Assembly: GCA_003117195.1 (NCBI GenBank) | Contig: BDSI01000150.1 | Coordinates: forward strand, 62,001 to 126,000 | Direction of reading: 5' to 3' | Length of the DNA: 64,000 nt | Source: Eudorina sp. 2006-703-Eu-15 | Lineage: Eukaryota; Chlorophyta; Chlorophyceae; Chlamydomonadales; Volvocaceae | Shown: piece after piece, positions 10,847 through 23,716 of the stretch | How positions within the stretch are numbered: the stretch's first letter is position 1 | Layout of the letters: each line of letters begins with the position of its first letter | Notes under the pieces: generated by a model | What the model saw: the letters and a program-made list of their open reading frames with translations, nothing else | Database searches by the model: none | Told to the model about the DNA's origin: nothing | Made by a program: the position numbers and the translations under genes

Positions 10847-13800
10847 TTGAGTGATGGGTCATCAGCTTGCTCCTCACCCCGGAGTCCTCGGAGCCGCCCC
10901 CCTCCGCCCGAAAGCACGCAGGTGGGCGGTCAGCAAATGTTGAGCGAGGCGAGTTACAGTACTTTACTCTTGTTCTCCCCGCATGCGGGCGTTCACCCGG
11001 GGAATATGCGAGTTGCTCCGATGGGGCACCGGCAGAGTTCGTCGTTTTGGATTGGATGAGGTCGATGACATTTGAAGGAAGGAGGGCACAAGCCTGGTGC
11101 GTTCTTGGAGGGTGCTGTTGGCATTATGATGTGTCTTAATCCCCTAAATGATTTTCCTTGTCAACAAGTTACAGTTGGCGTCTGCAGGTTCTGGAGTCGC
11201 GCTCGGATGTGCAGCCACATGTAAGCGGCAGCAGCGGCAACCGCATGGCGCGGGGTGCCGGCAGCACCAGCAGCAGGACGGCGGGCGGACTGCCTTCCCC
11301 CTCCATGCTCCGTTTCGCAACTGGGACAGAGACCTGTGATGGGGGCTCAGGACGGCACGTCGCCGGCAGCAGCGTAATGGTTAACTGCAGCAGTGTTGCG
11401 ACGTCCTCGGCGCCATACCGCAGCTGCGGCACCGGCACGGGAACTCTAACGTCATCGTCCAGTCCGGACACCTCGCAGTCGGCGGAGCTACATGAGCTAC
11501 GGATCGACACGGACTCAGAAAAACGAAGGCAGCAGTCCCAGAAGCAGAAACAGCAGCAAAAGCAGCAGCATAAGGAGCAGGCGAGGAAAGCTCGGCCCGA
11601 CGCACTGTGGGAGGCGGACGAGATGGCCACGGACTTGATTGCGGAAGCGGTAACGGCCGGCAAGGCAGCGCAAAGCGCGGATGTGGCAACAGCCGCTGGG
11701 AGGACTCCAGCCGTGGTTGCCTCGGTCGTGGCCGTGGCGGAGGTAGCTGTGCAGGAGCCACGGCGAGGTGCTCATCCTGAGTTGCCGCCGGCGCTGCGGT
11801 CGTCGTCGCCGCCGTGTAGCCTACCGCCACCACCGCCACTGCCTCCCACAATCGTGGCGACACGGGCGCCTGACCCACAGAGCCTCATGGCCATCCAGCG
11901 ACAGGTATGGAAGGGGAGCGCATTTGGGGGCCAGGCACGGACCCATGGGGTCACGGATGGGTCCTGCTGTCTCTCTGCGCCTGTAACAACTGAAACAGTA
12001 GAGCAACACACATCCTTGACGGCCCGCAAGGCGCATGGTGGCGAACAGTTCTGGTAGTTGCGGGATCTGCATTGCTGGCGGGTATGGTGACAGATTCAAC
12101 CTGGGTTACCTTGGTGTAGGTCGACGCGCTGCGTCTGCAACATTTGCAGCGGCAGGCGCAGGGTCTACTGCAGACACTTGCCGCCGCGCGGGGGACGCCT
12201 GTGGGAGCCGCCGGCACTGGCAGCGCCGCAGCTGGGGGTGGACCGGCCAGGAGCCAAAGCCCTGGCGCGGCTCTTGGCGGCTTAGCGGCATACGCAGTAG
12301 ACGGAACCGTCGGCGGCCCGTTGGCTCCAGGCACAACTGCATCCGGCCATGCCGGCCCTGGAAATAGCATCGGCAGCGTTGGCCGAGGTGCCGAGCAGCA
12401 GGTGTTAACTGGCAATGCTGGGTCGGGAGGCTCGTTGACGGGCATTTCACCGGCGCAGCAGCAGCAGCATCACGAGCTAAACTCGCCACTGGAAGTAGCT
12501 CGCCGGCAGCAGCTGTACATGCAGCAGCAGCAACAACAACAACAACAACAGCATCCACGGCAGCAGCAGCAGCTGTCGCCGGGGCGGTCAGGTGCAGTGG
12601 CCATTGTTTCCGGGGCAGGCACGCGCGAGTCCGGTGTGCTCGCAGCGGCCAGGGAGTCGACTGTCGTTCACTCGCCGTCGTCGACTGCTGCAGCTCGGGC
12701 CATGAAGGGCCCGGGAACCGCGTCTGACGGTTCGTCGAGCAACTCGGGCCCGCAGCCCTCCTGGCCTCTGGATGGTGGTGCGTTTGCGACTGTACAGCAG
12801 CTGCTACTACAACCGCAGGTGAGTTACTGTTTCGCGAATGGTGGGAGCGTTGACGTGAGGGGGCTGGCAGCACCACGAGCGAAGAGGGCAGGAGGCGCAT
12901 GGCGTTGCAGCCTGGGCCTTGGTGGGGTTTTTTGGTGTTTCAAGCTGCACTCACGTGTCGGGTGTGTTGATGGTATGGCACGGTCCCGCTTACGCACGAT
13001 CCTCCCCTGAGGGGTCGCCCGACCTGATTGCATCTCTGCACCCGATTACAGGCGTTTGGGGTTTCGCCCCAACAGCCAGACTCAAGAAATCCATCTCTCC
13101 AACTCGAGCAACAATTGGAACAGCTACGGCAAGCGCATGGCATGATGCAGAGCCTCCCCGGGGCCCGTGAAGCCCAGGGGGCCGTCGGCGGCGGTCAGTG
13201 GCCCCAGGAAGCGATTCAGGCGGCGCGCATGGGCACGCTGCAACTGCAGCCACGCGTATCAAACTCACAGCAGCAGCCTCAGGCGGGAACATTGGGACCG
13301 ACCAGAGCCTCTACCCTGGAGCAGGCCGCCGTGTTGCCGTCGGGTCGGGGGCCGGCATTGCCGCAGCAACAAGGTTTTGCGTCGCAGGCTTCCACGCCGC
13401 AGTCTTGGCAGGGCCACGCTGCATCACTGGTCGAGCTAGCTCAGCGGGCGCAGCAGCTCGGGGCCCAAGGGCCTCTGCTGGACCCACGGCTGCAGGAGTG
13501 GCAGCGGATGACGGGGACGTTACAGACGTCTGGGACTGGCCCGACATCATCCCAGCCGACGCTTGCGCAGACGCCGGGCGCTGGCAACGTGGCGATGGCG
13601 ACGCAAACTCTTCCGACGCGGTCTGGGCTAGCGAACGATGCTATGCCTCAACAGTGGGCCTCGCCACCGGGATCACAAGGAGGCAGTGGCGGCGGCGTCT
13701 TCGTCGGCCCTCACACGCATGGGCACGCCCCGGCCTCACCGACACGCGCGGTGTCGACGCCGCAGCTTGTGTCCGCCATAGGCTTTGAGTCGCCAGGGCA

Positions 13801-15729
13801 TCAGCAGCAGCAGCAGCGGGTGCTGCAGACGATGCAGCAGGCCAGCCCGGCCCGCGTCGGTCCCCCGCGGCCAACGGCCCTGCCCATCGGCCCGTCATTG
13901 CAGCACAACCAGAGCCTCAGTCCCCAACGCTCCCTCAGCCCCCCTCAGCACCCAGGACAGCAGCCTGGAGTTTTCCAGCCCGGGTCGCCGCCACAGCTGC
14001 TGCAAGCTGGGGCAAATTGGCAGCAGGGCGCAGCCTCCCCACGGCAGCAGCAGCACTACGACCACCATCACGAACCGCAAGAGCCTCGTCGTCAACACCA
14101 TGCAATGCAAGGTGGGGCGTTTGTGGGCAGGACGGCTCACCCACAGCCGCAGCAGAACCCGCATCAGCACCAACAGCACCAACAGCAGCAGCAGCAGCGT
14201 CAAGAGCCGCTGACGCCAGTGGCTGGTGCCAGGGTAGGCGGCAGTGGCAGCGGCAGCGGTGTCCACCCATCTGAGATGCTGATGTCCTCGCCGCCATCGT
14301 TCCGGCACCACCTGAAAGAGCCATCTGAGCTGCATCAGTCCGTGAGCGCAAAGCGCACGCAAGACTGGCTGGACAACACCCCCACACGGCTTAGCTCGAA
14401 GCCACCGTACGACAACGAGGAGGTGACGTCACCTGTGCTGCGCCCGCACCCGGCGCCGCAATCACGCACACCGATGATGATGCCCACGGTCAGCTTTCCC
14501 GTTCCCACCGAATCCCATCCGATGTACGAAGAGCAGCTGCCTGCGCAGCAGCTGCAGTACAGCCAGAGCAACCGCGCGCTGTCCTCGCCGTCGTCGCCGG
14601 CGCTGCGGCGCGAGGACACGCTGCCATCCAGGCACAGCTGTGGCGGCGGATCATCCCATGACTCACGACGGACATCGAACCAGGACTACCGCCGTGATTC
14701 GCTCCGTGGGTCGCGGCGCCGGGAGTCGTCGGCGGCGCGGCAACGGAGGGAGCTGGCGGAGCTGAAGGATAAGATGGCCCACCAACCACCTCCATCTGCG
14801 CTGGCGCTGTTGAGCGCCCGCATGCTTCAGGAGGCGGGGGAGAAGGTGGGGCGGGCCGCCCATTGCGCATCGGGGGGTCACAGCGCTAACGGCTCCTGGC
14901 GACCCTGCCGCGTTCTTCTTGGGAGAAGGCTTGGGGGCGCGTTGCGCGTGCAGGTGCCTAGTGAGGCGTAGGGTCACCGTGGGTGACCAACGCCTGCTGG
15001 GTCACGAGAGAAACGCGTCGGGTTTGTGTGTGCAGAATAGAAACCCGCCCGCCGAGTTTGTGTGTGTAAAGAGCCCAGCCGGCGTGCTGGTTCCATTCTG
15101 GAATCACTAAGCTTCCTTCCTATCTCTCCTCCTTCGATCCCCTCCCTCCATAACCCTTCTTGGCTCCAGGTGGTTCCGGCGCCAAAGACTCCTGGCGGCA
15201 GGGCGTTTTTCGTGCCGCTTAAGGTGTGTGGGTTCGTGTACTTCGGATTCGCACACAGCGCGGGGGCTTCGCCTCTATGGGGCAGGCGACGCCGCGGGGG
15301 ACTGGGATGGTGGACCGGGATCGGGAATGTCGCACCGAGGTACCAGTACACGGGATCTGTGAGCGACGCCGCCCATCATTCACCTGCTCTCCAAACGTCC
15401 ATTGGTACACTTGTTCCTGTCCCCAAGCTTTGCTTCCTGCGCAACCTGCTGCACAAGCTTTGCCCATTTAGTCCAACCTGCGCCCCGCTCACCCGTGCCC
15501 AACCGCTCGCCCACTAACGCATTCCCCCACGCAGCACCAGCTACGCCTGGAGATGTCCGAGCAGCCCAACTCCATGCGGTCCGCGGGCAGCGAGACCAGT
15601 TTGTATTCCGACCAGCTTGCGTTGGGCGCGCCCCCTAACAGCAGCTTCGTGTCGATAGACGGCGGCGGCGCGAGTCAGCAGACTGTGGTCTACCCACGGG
15701 TGCCCTTCCCCAAGAGGGGCAGCGGCTAG
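10847..15729 (+). CDS. Giant Gln/Pro/Ser-rich disordered protein, 5' end uncertain
   Basis: Exons: (about 10847)-10921, 11188-11904, 12120-12818, 13052-14845, 15170-15223 and 15535-15729. All are phase 0 with good GT-AG borders, and together give at least 1,177 residues. No enzymatic domain was recognised. Visible features are a basic Gln/Lys-rich likely coiled coil in exon 2 (SEKRRQQSQKQKQQQKQQHK), a pure ten-residue Gln run in exon 3, many short Gln and His-Gln runs in exon 4, Ser-Pro pairs throughout, and near the C-terminus an Arg-Ser-rich segment then a predicted helix (RQRRELAELKDKMAH). Such composition is typical of algal transcriptional or scaffold proteins, but no function can be named. 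Codon use is uniform across exons and the introns are all in-frame, so the gene looks intact. The true start is probably upstream of 10847. Confidence 0.75.
12522..12551 (+). repeat. Polyglutamine CAG/CAA repeat
   Basis: Ten Gln codons (three CAG, six CAA, one CAG) inside exon 3 of the Gln-rich gene. Confidence 0.95.
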
Positions 15730-15807
15730 TGGAGAGCTCCGGCGGTTAGTGGAGAGCTGCAGCGGTCAGTGGAGGGCTCCGGTGGTCAGTGGAGAGCTGT
15801 AGCGGCT
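15728..15807 (+). repeat. 20-bp tandem repeat, four copies
   Basis: Four consecutive 20-base units, each beginning AGTGGAG(A/G)GC. The first unit starts inside the TAG stop codon of the Gln-rich gene, so the repeat forms the very start of its 3' UTR. Confidence 0.9.
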
Positions 15808-18800
15808 GCTGGCTCTTCATGTGCTGGTTGGCGTTGATGAGTTAGTGGCCGCTTTGAGAACCGCATCGCCTGCGCAGCGCAAGGTACCACGACTTGCTCA
15901 GGCGAGTGTGTTACGTGTGGGTGGGTAGCTGTGCACAAGCAACTGTGCGAAGGAGAGATGAATACCGACTAGCGTGCGGGCAGATGGACGACTGATGCGA
16001 CGGGCCTCTGCTTGAGGCACTGACAGGGCTGAATCGTACTGCCACCCGAGTCGTACTGTTGCTCAAGCCGTACTGCCTGACCGCACTCAACAAAGTCGCA
16101 ACATCCCTGCAAGCGTGTGAAGGTGAGGGCGATTAAGATTGGATGGAACACACCTGGCTTTTGGAGGCGTACGAGAGGAAGCCCGTGCGTCCCGCTGAGT
16201 TCAGTTTTGGTCCGGGTTGAGTAGATTTCATCGTGTCTGTGGCGCAGCTGTCGGGGTGTGGTGCATTGCAAGGGCCGAGCGTTATGAGCGGCCTGAATCT
16301 CCCTTACACGGCAACAGCAGCGGACCCCCCGGGAGCGCATGCCCCATGGCGCTGTGCGGCCCCAAGTCCATCCTCTGGTGGCCATGTAGTGGCAGATGCC
16401 ACGGCGAGCGTGCGGTGACTGCGCGGCCGCGGGACTGCCATTTTTAGAGGTAGACGGCGTGTGACCTCGCGCGATAATGCAGAGACGTGACGTCGCGCTG
16501 TCGGCAGCCCGAACGGGCGTGAGCAGTGAACACCATTTGATCGAGATCGAATGAATGTGATGGGCGTCGCGGCCAGCCGGGCTCCAGAGAGCAGCGGCCG
16601 CGGAGCGAATGGAGTGGAAGCAGGATTCGTGGTGAGTAGCGGCGCGATGAGGAGGAAAGGGCGATGAGGAGGAGGAGAGGCGTGCCGGCGGGAGGAGGCC
16701 GACCTTTAGGTCAGCTGCCCGCCTGCAGTACGCGAGAGACGGACTGGCATCGACATCAACAAGCAGACCTCGCCAGCGCGAGGCGCCGTTTTTCACCCTG
16801 GTGTGTTGCGTGCCCTGAGCGTGCAGCCCGCCTCGGCCAGCTGCCAGCTGCTGTCTCTTTGTGCCACAAACCTCCGAGTATACAGTACATTCCGCGTGTG
16901 CCGTGCGTGTACAGCCAGCCTCGCTGCCCCGTACATTACGGCGCCTCGGCCCAAGGCCAGATGCATGGCCGAGTTTACATACCTTGATGTGAGGAGCGGC
17001 ACCTGGACGGGGGTGATGTCCTGTCGGAAAGGGGTCCGGCTCCAGCTTCACGCACACCTTCCTGGCTGGGGCAGGGTGATAGCGTGGAAGCAGCCCGAGC
17101 GCGTTCACATGTGTCTGTGCGGGGGCAAGTGCTTGTCAGGGTTTCGGAGCTGCTGGGGCGCCGGCATCTGCGTTGGAGGCGCCCTGCCTGTACAATTGCG
17201 GCACATGTCTTAATATAATTCTGTACCGGCACATCATGACCGGAGCAGCCTCCGCATGGGCCCCCTCATGGGTAATAATGACGCCAACGCGCACCCTGGT
17301 ATGGGGTCGGGGAGCTGTAGTCCGGACAATACACGATCTGCGGAGTGGATTTTTCCTCTGGGTGATCACGTAACTGATTTAATGCGGAACATGGCGTCGT
17401 TAATGCACCGTGTTTGGGGATCAGGGACAGGTAGGACACGTGCTGAGAAGCGCGGCCGAGGCTTGGCCTTCGTCTCCGCGGCGTACCTCAGGGCGGGGTG
17501 TCGGCAGCGACGTGTGGGAGCGGGACACTGCTACGGCACAGAGGATAAGCGTCCGTGACGCTCCCTTGCACGAGGCGCCGAGGCAGGGCGCCATGGGGAG
17601 GTGTTGACTGGTGTGCGGTGCCGGGAATGCATGGCATCCAATGTGGTCTTGATTCATCTGCGCCCAGGACTTGGCGTCATGGCTATAGCGGCGGGTGGGT
17701 GAAAAGCTCGGTCGCGGAACGGTGCGGCCGGCTCTGTGATTCGGCACGGCAGGGTGCACGATGTGTATGTCAAAGGACACAGCACATGGTGGATGAACTA
17801 GAGGAATGGTGGGGTGAATGGAGTGATTGTACAGTAGCGACATCACAGACAGGCGAAGGCAGGGCAAGGACGGGGGCGGATGGGCGGCGGGTGCTTTCCC
17901 TCACTTGGTGTGGCACGGCACCTGCTGTTCACGCGCTGCATAACGCGCATGGTTGTCTTTTTGGCATGCGGATGGTATGTGTACTCAAGTGCTCGGAAGT
18001 TTTATCCTTGTTGTTAGCACAGATGTGGTCGGGGCAGTGTCATGAGGCCGCCCTCCTCAGGCCCGCGCTCATCGGCTGGGTTCCACGCCAAAGCCGCCTG
18101 TGCCACGCTCCTCTGCTTCTCCTTGGGGTGGCGCATCCTACAGTATCACAAGGCATGCGCAACAGCAGCGGCAGCAGCGCAGACGTGCGTGTGTGCAACC
18201 AATGATGAGCACCCCTGACAGCTAGCGGTGGCCGCTGCGAGGTGGCCGGGGAGGGAGGGCAGCCGATCGGTGTCCGAAGCGAGTCCGTCCCCTGCCGCGC
18301 GGCCCTTGGGCCTGTGAACTGGTCGCTACGTTTCCATTCATCGTGGGGAGCTCCCCGTGAACGAGTGTGTTCAGAGCGGGCAGGCCTGGCAGGTGGCGAT
18401 GCGCGCGTGCGGGATTTGTGCGCCGTCGGAATGGTGCGGGGCGTGCGTGTGGGTGGGCCCTGCTTCGTGTGGCCCGAAGGCAGTTCTCAGCCTCGTTGGG
18501 GACGGGGCGGGCGCCTGTTGGGTGAATGGGATGTGCTTCAGTGTCCGCTAGTGATGTGCGCTTTGTCCGCATGTTGTGCTTGTGTTTGGTGGATTATACT
18601 GAGCAGCCAGACGAGGTGCGCCCGTATCGTGCGTGCGCGCGCATATGCATGTGTTTGGACTGAGTTGATTTGCGAGTTGAGGGCATAGCTTCCCTCGATT
18701 TGGTCACCCGTCGGCGTTTCTGCGGTTGTTGTTATTGGCGACTGGGTCCCAGCTGCACCCCGCCGCGTTGCGGCGCGGGCCTGGGCCGACGTTGCCGTAT

Positions 18801-20168
18801 CTTTCCCACCTTGGGTATACGTGTCCATGAGCCGGTCATATGTGTGGTGGTGAAGATTGGTTGTGTCTTGTTGTGTGTCCCGTGCATCACTTCTCTTGAT
18901 GAACCCCTTCTTTATCCGCCCATGGGAACTCCTGGAAGCTTTCTGTATATCCCTGGATAACTGTGTCCCTCCTGGCCTGTGTGGCACAGTTGCCACAGGG
19001 ATGTTGTGGTGTCGACTCTTGGGGTGGGGTCAGGCCAGGCGCCTCGATGGCGGTTTGCAGATGTGCTGGCCCCCGAAGCGCGGTGTTGACCCGCCGCGAG
19101 GTCGCCGCGCAGCTCTGGGGCGCACTTCGCTACCCGCTCCGGAGTGCGCGAATTGTGCGCCCAACCAACTCTCTGCGGCCCGGACCCTCGGTTGGCTGGG
19201 TGGCAGCAAGTTGTTGGGGCCCCGTTTCGTCGGTCCGTGTCGCCGTCCATCTGCGCCTGGCTGGGTGGGACGTGTGGAGCGACGGCGCGTTCCACAGCAC
19301 CAGTGGGACCGCCATTGGTGGTCGTGTCAAGTCGGTTTCGATTGCTGTAGGGGACGAGGGCGCGTGATTTCCGCACCCTTTATGGATCATGTCATGTTCT
19401 GTTCCAGTGGCATTGAGGTGGGGTTAGGAAGGTGGTGTTGTGCGAGCAAGGTCGCCGTCAGCGTTACCTGCGGCATCCCATGGGAGGCCTGTACGGCGCT
19501 ATCGGACTGCGTTTGGACTGGCAGCGGGCAGGATGCTCGGAGCGTGTCCACGGGTAAACGCTGATGGCAATGAGCCGACGCTGCTCGCTGGACTCAGCTG
19601 GAGACGGGCGGGATAGGGTGGGTGAGTTTCTATTTTCTGAAGTCAGCCGCATGGGCGGGGCCAGCGCGCCCGCGTTTGGGTCGTCGACTCGTCGTGTTGC
19701 GTGACCGCATCATCCGGGCCTGCGGCGTCCCGCTGGGTTGGATTGCTGGCCGGTCCGGCGCGGGGCATTGTTCGTTTAGTTGGCAAAGGTCATACGACAT
19801 TCATCACGTACTAGGCAATGCGTGGTCAGCGAATGGGCCCGCGCGTCAGGGCTAGGACTCAATAATGCTGGTCAGGCTGTACAGGGATGTGTTTTGCATG
19901 TTTCGGCATTTCCCGTCGCGGAGGGGTAAGATGACGTGGACCGTGTTGGTGTCCGTGCTCATTCCGCCACCCGTCAGGCCATGCTGCTCGGACGGTGGTA
20001 TCCGCTGCTTATGGGCCGCGTGTTACACTTGAGGTCGGCTTCTGCGGAAGATATGCAAGGTGTCGAAGGGGTATCAACGAGGACGCGCGCAGCCATTCAG
20101 CAACGCTCACCCTCTCTGGAGGCTTGAGATGACTTCACCCATAAGGGATATTTAAGGCAGCAGCTGCC
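15808..20168. other. Long GT-rich region without a confident gene
   Basis: About 4.3 kb, strongly G- and T-rich on the plus strand. Frames on both strands are broken or Cys/His/Arg-rich noise. The composition matches the 3' UTRs of other plus-strand genes here, so it may be a long 3' UTR of the Gln-rich gene or untranslated RNA. I did not find a TGTAA motif in it. A TATTTAAG motif sits at about 20149-20156. Confidence 0.4.
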
Positions 20169-20600
20169 ATGAGCGGCTCTGCCCCTGCCTCCAAGAAGCC
20201 CCCGGCGATTTGGGCTTTGCGAAGCTCAGAACCTCAACGACTCTTCCGTTGCTGCTATCGTTTGAAGACACACAGCGCACCATTACTGGGCGCCTCCGCG
20301 GTGCGATGTAGGCGGTCGCGCGCCGAGATTAGAAGAGCGCACGAGGCGGGCAGTCAGCACGGAAGTTTTGAAGGGGACAGTCAGCGTGGAAGCACTGATA
20401 GTGGATGCTCTTATCTTGACCAAGGTGCCGAAATCTACACCAGTAACAATAGTGGATGCTCTTATCTTGACCAAGGTGCCGAAATCTACACCAGTAACAG
20501 CACAATCACCGTACGTTCTGCGGCTCAGGCCACAAGCCAGCGGCCACTGCCCGGGGGGGGGGCGACGGCGGACTTGCGAGCGCAGCAAGCCGCGCAATAA
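20169..20600 (+). CDS. Hypothetical ORF with exact internal duplication
   Basis: An open frame of 143 codons starting MSGSAPASKKPPAIWALRSS, whose first part looks protein-like. It contains an exact 17-residue duplication encoded by a 51-base tandem repeat. The opposite strand is also open for 104 codons, and no homology or splice support was recognised. It lies where GT-rich sequence switches to AC-rich, at the likely junction of two converging transcripts, so it may be non-coding. Confidence 0.22.
   Translation: MSGSAPASKKPPAIWALRSSEPQRLFRCCYRLKTHSAPLLGASAVRCRRSRAEIRRAHEAGSQHGSFEGDSQRGSTDSGCSYLDQGAEIYTSNNSGCSYLDQGAEIYTSNSTITVRSAAQATSQRPLPGGGATADLRAQQAAQ
20398..20499. repeat. Exact 51-bp tandem duplication
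   Basis: Bases 20398-20448 are repeated without a mismatch at 20449-20499. The unit begins ATAGTGGATGCTCTTATC. The length keeps all frames open. Confidence 0.97.
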
Positions 20601-23600
20601 ACGTCAGTGAACACGCCGAGCAGATCCGCCGGCAAAGGCCTTGCCGAGGCCCCCCCGGCAGCGTCCGCCTCACACACAGTTCCTGCCTCTTCACCACTCC
20701 CTACATGGCCGCCGCATACCGACGCCAGGGCACATCGGCGGTCGTGCCCGCTACACCTGCTTTCGCGCATTGCCTGTTCCGGTGCTAACCGACGCAGGTC
20801 CTCAGGGTATGATCTCAGCTCGAGGGTCGGGTGACGGCCGGCCGCAGTAGCTCCGTCGCGCAGAACCCGGCGTGGGCTGCGCAGCTATGCCGGACAGCCA
20901 TCCTCCCCTCAAAGCACCCCCAGCGCGAGCGCACTGCTCTCGAATCTCTTCAGACAATCCATCTGCTCCTACCGCCACCACAGTTGCCGCAGCTCGACAC
21001 CCACCCGTACTTCATCTTCCAGTGCACGACCCAGAAATGGACCGACACGACACGGCACGGCACCGGGAAGCGCGCGCGCTGGAGCGCATAGACACCGTAA
21101 TGAAGCGCCAGGGTGTTCACAGCCGCCTCTGCGGCTCGGATCGAGTGCGCGGCACGCTGTTATATGCAACGACCGCACAGCGGCATGGGGACGTCACCTC
21201 ACCAGGACGCCATCCCGGCACGCAATTGCGGGACAGGGAACGCGCCCTTCTTTAGAGGTGTGCCGCAGTCGGGCACAGCGAAGTCGCATGAGCTTGCTGT
21301 TCACAGCAGATGACACTTGCCTTCGAGATCTGGGGATACAATACATGAGACCAACAACTCGGTCCATTCTCTCGATCCAACCCGGCGCATGAGTGTGGGT
21401 GTGATCAACGAGGGACCCGTGCTTGCCGGGGCGTTCGCAAACGTCACGAAACATGCCCCGAGCGAAGCACCGTCGAACCATGCGACCAGTCAACAACTCG
21501 AACAAACAGGCAGCGACAAACGAAGCACAAGCACCTGCAACAACCGACTTGCACACGGGTCGGCGGGTTGCGGTGGATGCAGCTGCAAGGAAACAGGCCA
21601 ACGGTCCGAGGTGACGACAACGCGGCGGTGTCCCGTACACTCTCCCTCGCCGCTTGGGGGCCTCTTTCAGCCCCAAAGAGCCAATGCAACAGCATAAACT
21701 AGGGCTGTGGCGGTCCCAGGGGCACTCTCCTTATTCCGCAGGCCAGGCTTCCCACTCTGGATGGCACAGCGGGCAACTTAGGCGGCACGGAAAACCCAGG
21801 GCCCCAAAACCAAAAATGCATGAAGGAGGTCAATAGATCGACAAACAAGACAGTCACCCGGAGAGCAAGGACAGGTGCCTGGTGGCATGACCTCGCAATT
21901 ATGCGTCACGAACGGCAGCTCCCTCCTCTCAAATGCCCTGAACATCATGATTGCTTTTATACCATACACTGTCATGCGCGTAGCAGGGCCGTTGCGAAAT
22001 CGACTATTCATACGACGAGTTAGATGACCAATCTCTTCAAAATAGCAATCCATTAACGTCACGTCATGATGGAACCATGATCACCCCAATCGCCCAATGC
22101 CAAACAATGACCCTAAAGTCGCGGGGTACAGGGGACCAGCCGCAGCGCCGCCACGTACTGTGTGTGTGTGAAAAACGTTCGGCGCCATCCTACGGCCGCG
22201 GATTCGCCCTCGCATGGCAGCCAATGTACGAAGGGTTACGTGCTCGCGCCCTTCCGCACACCCCGTGTAGTCTTGTCAACATGCAATAGACCAGCCAGGG
22301 TAGACCAAAGCGCCGACGAGTGCCGCAGCCCCCGTTTGGGTGCTGCAGCTTCGGGAGTTGCACACGTGCGTGAGCCGCAGCAGTGGCCGGCGCGGCCGAC
22401 CTTGGCAGCAACACTGAAGCGGGGCAGCTGCACGCCGCCACCGACCGGTAACGTAACCGCCCAGGCTCAGGGCCGCCTGCGTCCCATCAGCTGCTGCTGT
22501 GCACCAACACGCGGACCTCAGCTCGCTAGCAGCACACCGCTGCAGAACCCCCAAGGCCCCCAACCCTTCCCCAGCCCCTAGCAGCCCCTAACAGCCCACA
22601 CGCGACGCCCCATTCCATCGTATCCACCACCTGACAATGTCGACAGGTCGGCTCGTTCCGTCATTTGATGTGCGCGAGCACGCCGTCGGGCCGTTGCCGC
22701 AAGGCCGTTCGGTCCCGCGTAGGGGCGAAATGGAGCCGCCTTGGGGCTTTCGCGTGTTGCCTTGATGGGTCGACCCAGATAACCCATCACAACGGACGCT
22801 TGCCGTGTATCCCGCCTGGGTCCAAAGCTGGACCCACCAAAGCTGGATAGGAAAGAACACACCGCATAAGCCCACCATGGGTACGCAAGGCCACCGCGCA
22901 AGGCTGTGCGCGCGAAACCGCGCATATCCCGACGGGAAGCAAGTACAGGACTCAAGACAGGCGGGCCCCAATAAGTCTAATCGCCGCTCGCCCTGAAACA
23001 CTTCGGTACGTGGGCATATAGCACATGTACCCGCACAATGTCCACTTCGGAGAATGTTATTATTGTTTGACTGATCATGGTTTGCAGTATCATTGCTTTC
23101 GAAGAGCAGCTTGCGCTGCGAAGGGGATCGCGCCCCCCGTGACGGAGCAAAACCCTAGAGGGCCCCAAAGCCCTGCTAGCTGGACATGGCGTGCTTCACA
23201 CGAACTCTAGCCACCGCATTCCAAACGGAGATCTCGCCGGCACGAGCCGATGCGACCCGCCAGTCAGTATCGTGGCCCGCAACGAGCACCCGCCCCTGCA
23301 GAGCCTACATGAGCTGCCGGGGACCCTTAAACCGCTTTTCCCGCCGGGGATCGCCGCGACGACTCGGGATCCGTCATACGACTGTCATCCACCGCCGCCA
23401 CGGCAACGTCCTTGCCGCACACGCCGTTCGGCGGCGGAATCTCTTCCGACGTACTGGACCCAGATGGTGAGGCGGGCGTGTAGCGCAGCACCCGCGCAAT
23501 AGGCCTCGTGCCGGCGTACGACAAGAGGTCCCGCTGCCAACCATCCCCTGCGGTTTAGACGAAGGAGTAGACGAAGGAGGGGTCATGTCGCGGCGATGGG

Positions 23601-23716
23601 GGAGGGGCCAAATGGTGCGACGCGCGGCCAGGCGGGGACACAGATTCCGTCCGAAAAGCGAAAGACGGAGGAGAAGGTTACGAGATTGCCGTACCGGTAC
23701 GGTCGTGCATTCAGTC
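20601..23716. other. AC-rich region, probable 3' UTR of the symporter gene
   Basis: About 3.1 kb, C- and A-rich on the plus strand, hence G/T-rich on the strand of the symporter gene that ends at 23717. No frame with recognisable protein or consistent splice sites was found on either strand. A G-run (20552-20560) lies just left of the region. Confidence 0.4.

Noticed and set aside
11169..14977. Long minus-strand frames opposite the Gln-rich gene
   Set aside because: CAG-repeat coding sequence leaves Leu/Cys/Ala frames open on the opposite strand; no independent support.
15969..17108. 379-codon open frame on the minus strand
   Set aside because: Rich in Cys, His, Arg and Pro with no domain, lying antisense to GT-rich sequence; long chance frames are expected in this composition.
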